Shown here in pieces: positions 63,580-64,000 of a DNA stretch of 64,000 nucleotides. Under the pieces are notes generated by a model that had not been told where the DNA came from, searched no databases, and saw nothing but the letters and a program-made list of their open reading frames with translations. This DNA is from Marthasterias glacialis. Lineage: Eukaryota; Echinodermata; Asteroidea; Forcipulatida; Asteriidae. A program made the translations under genes and the position numbers. Location: contig OU452236.1 of NCBI GenBank assembly GCA_911728455.2, positions 10,345,195 to 10,409,194 on the forward strand, given 5' to 3'. The first letter of the stretch is position 1; the number at the start of each line of letters is the position of its first letter.

Positions 63580-63791
63580 CTGAAGGTAAGGGGATGATGT
63601 AGAAGTGTGTGACAATGGATTCAATTCAATCTCATCTCTTTCATAAGACAGCCTATGGTTGGCTAGTTGCTTCTCATATTGATATCTCATAATAAGACAT
63701 GTGCACAGCATCAACACCATTAACAACACAATTATAATGGTGATGCTGATGATTATTATCACTCCTGAACTCAGTTCTCCTCCTCCATCTC
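63580..63791 (-). CDS. Exon 2 (visible) of single-pass membrane protein: transmembrane segment
   Basis: A 212-bp exon on the minus strand has acceptor TTTTGATCATTTGCAG and a strong donor CTTCAG|GTAAGTAA. It enters in phase 1 and leaves in phase 0. It reads (G)DGGGELSSG, then about 24 hydrophobic residues (VIIIISITIIIVLLMVLMLC and on through CLIM), then RYQYEKQLANHRLSYERD, EIELNPLSHT and ends SPYLQ. A Gly/Ser stalk, one helix and a basic start to the tail give a type I (outside N-terminus) layout. Phase-1 introns just before a transmembrane exon are common in receptors. Several Tyr residues in the tail (YQYE, LSYE, SPYLQ) could be signalling sites, which is inference. The protein family is not recognised. 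Confidence 0.7.
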
Positions 63792-63913
63792 CTGCAAATG
63801 ATCAAAACCAAACACTACTATACCATTTTTTGTTTTCTATAAAATAATAACAATAATTATTTTTATCATCTGAATGATCAAATGTTTTATACTCAGTGTG
63901 ATATGCTATTCAC

Positions 63914-64000
63914 CTTGGCTGTGAAGGCCACTCAATGGAATAAGGGAGGATGGTGTACATGGCTTTGGGGGCATGCGCAGTTGCGATGGTAGATGCCTCA
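63914..64000 (-). CDS. Exon 1 (visible, partial at window edge): extracellular stalk
   Basis: The minus-strand frame is open from the window edge to the donor CCAAG|GTGAATAG and leaves phase 1, as the transmembrane exon requires. It reads RHLPSQLRMPPKPCTPSSLI, then PLSGLHSQ: Pro/Ser/Thr-rich with one Cys, as expected of a stalk next to the membrane. The upstream part of the exon lies outside the window, so signal peptide and ectodomain are not visible. Confidence 0.5.

Overview
The window is eukaryotic nuclear DNA. It is AT-rich, has no operon-like gene order, and carries three separate tandem arrays, relics of three non-LTR retrotransposon groups, two solo LTRs, tRNA-derived SINEs, inverted-repeat (MITE-like) elements and short exons with GT/AG splice sites. 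This repeat mixture, including dispersed repeats with 'gaccttgac', 'agcgccctctattgg' and 'ggcggggcat' motifs, suggests a marine invertebrate, perhaps a deuterostome such as an echinoderm or a hemichordate. That is an inference; the sequence does not fix the species.

Layout. 1-3.7 kb: two fold-back elements, one built of CGCCCGGGCG palindromes, then an element of about 1.2 kb bounded by inverted arrays of a GAGTCGAGATGG motif. 3.7-5.2 kb: AT-rich with nothing recognisable. 5.2-7.2 kb: solo LTR with a 4-bp target duplication. 7.4-10.4 kb: SINE relic, one weak candidate exon, small duplications and dispersed repeats. 10.6-11.9 kb: 69-bp minisatellite, followed directly by a decayed RTE-like LINE (12.0-13.2 kb). 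13.65-51.16 kb: one 37.5-kb satellite of a 48-bp monomer (about 780 copies) with several superimposed higher-order repeats, the clearest a nearly identical 4,310-bp unit. 51.6-54.7 kb: a CR1-like LINE (plus strand) interrupted by a fold-back element and by a second solo LTR of the same family. 55.1-56.7 kb: two adjacent copies of a terminal-inverted-repeat element. 57.3-59.8 kb: 78-bp minisatellite interrupted by a SINE. 60.3-63.5 kb: a dispersed repeat and a broken L2/CR1-like LINE (minus strand), itself interrupted by other repeats.

Host gene. Under the repeats at the right edge, four exons on the minus strand (beyond 64000 to 63914, 63791-63580, 56775-56715, 54900-54865) have good splice sites and agree in phase. 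They encode a Ser/Pro-rich extracellular stalk, one transmembrane helix and the start of a cytoplasmic tail. The last visible exon ends in phase 1, so the gene must continue to lower coordinates. If no further exon lies at 51.2-54.8 kb, the whole 48-bp satellite would be intronic.

The many long open frames inside the arrays are not treated as genes. Units of 48, 69 and 78 bp are all multiples of three, so any stop-free frame stays open from unit to unit.
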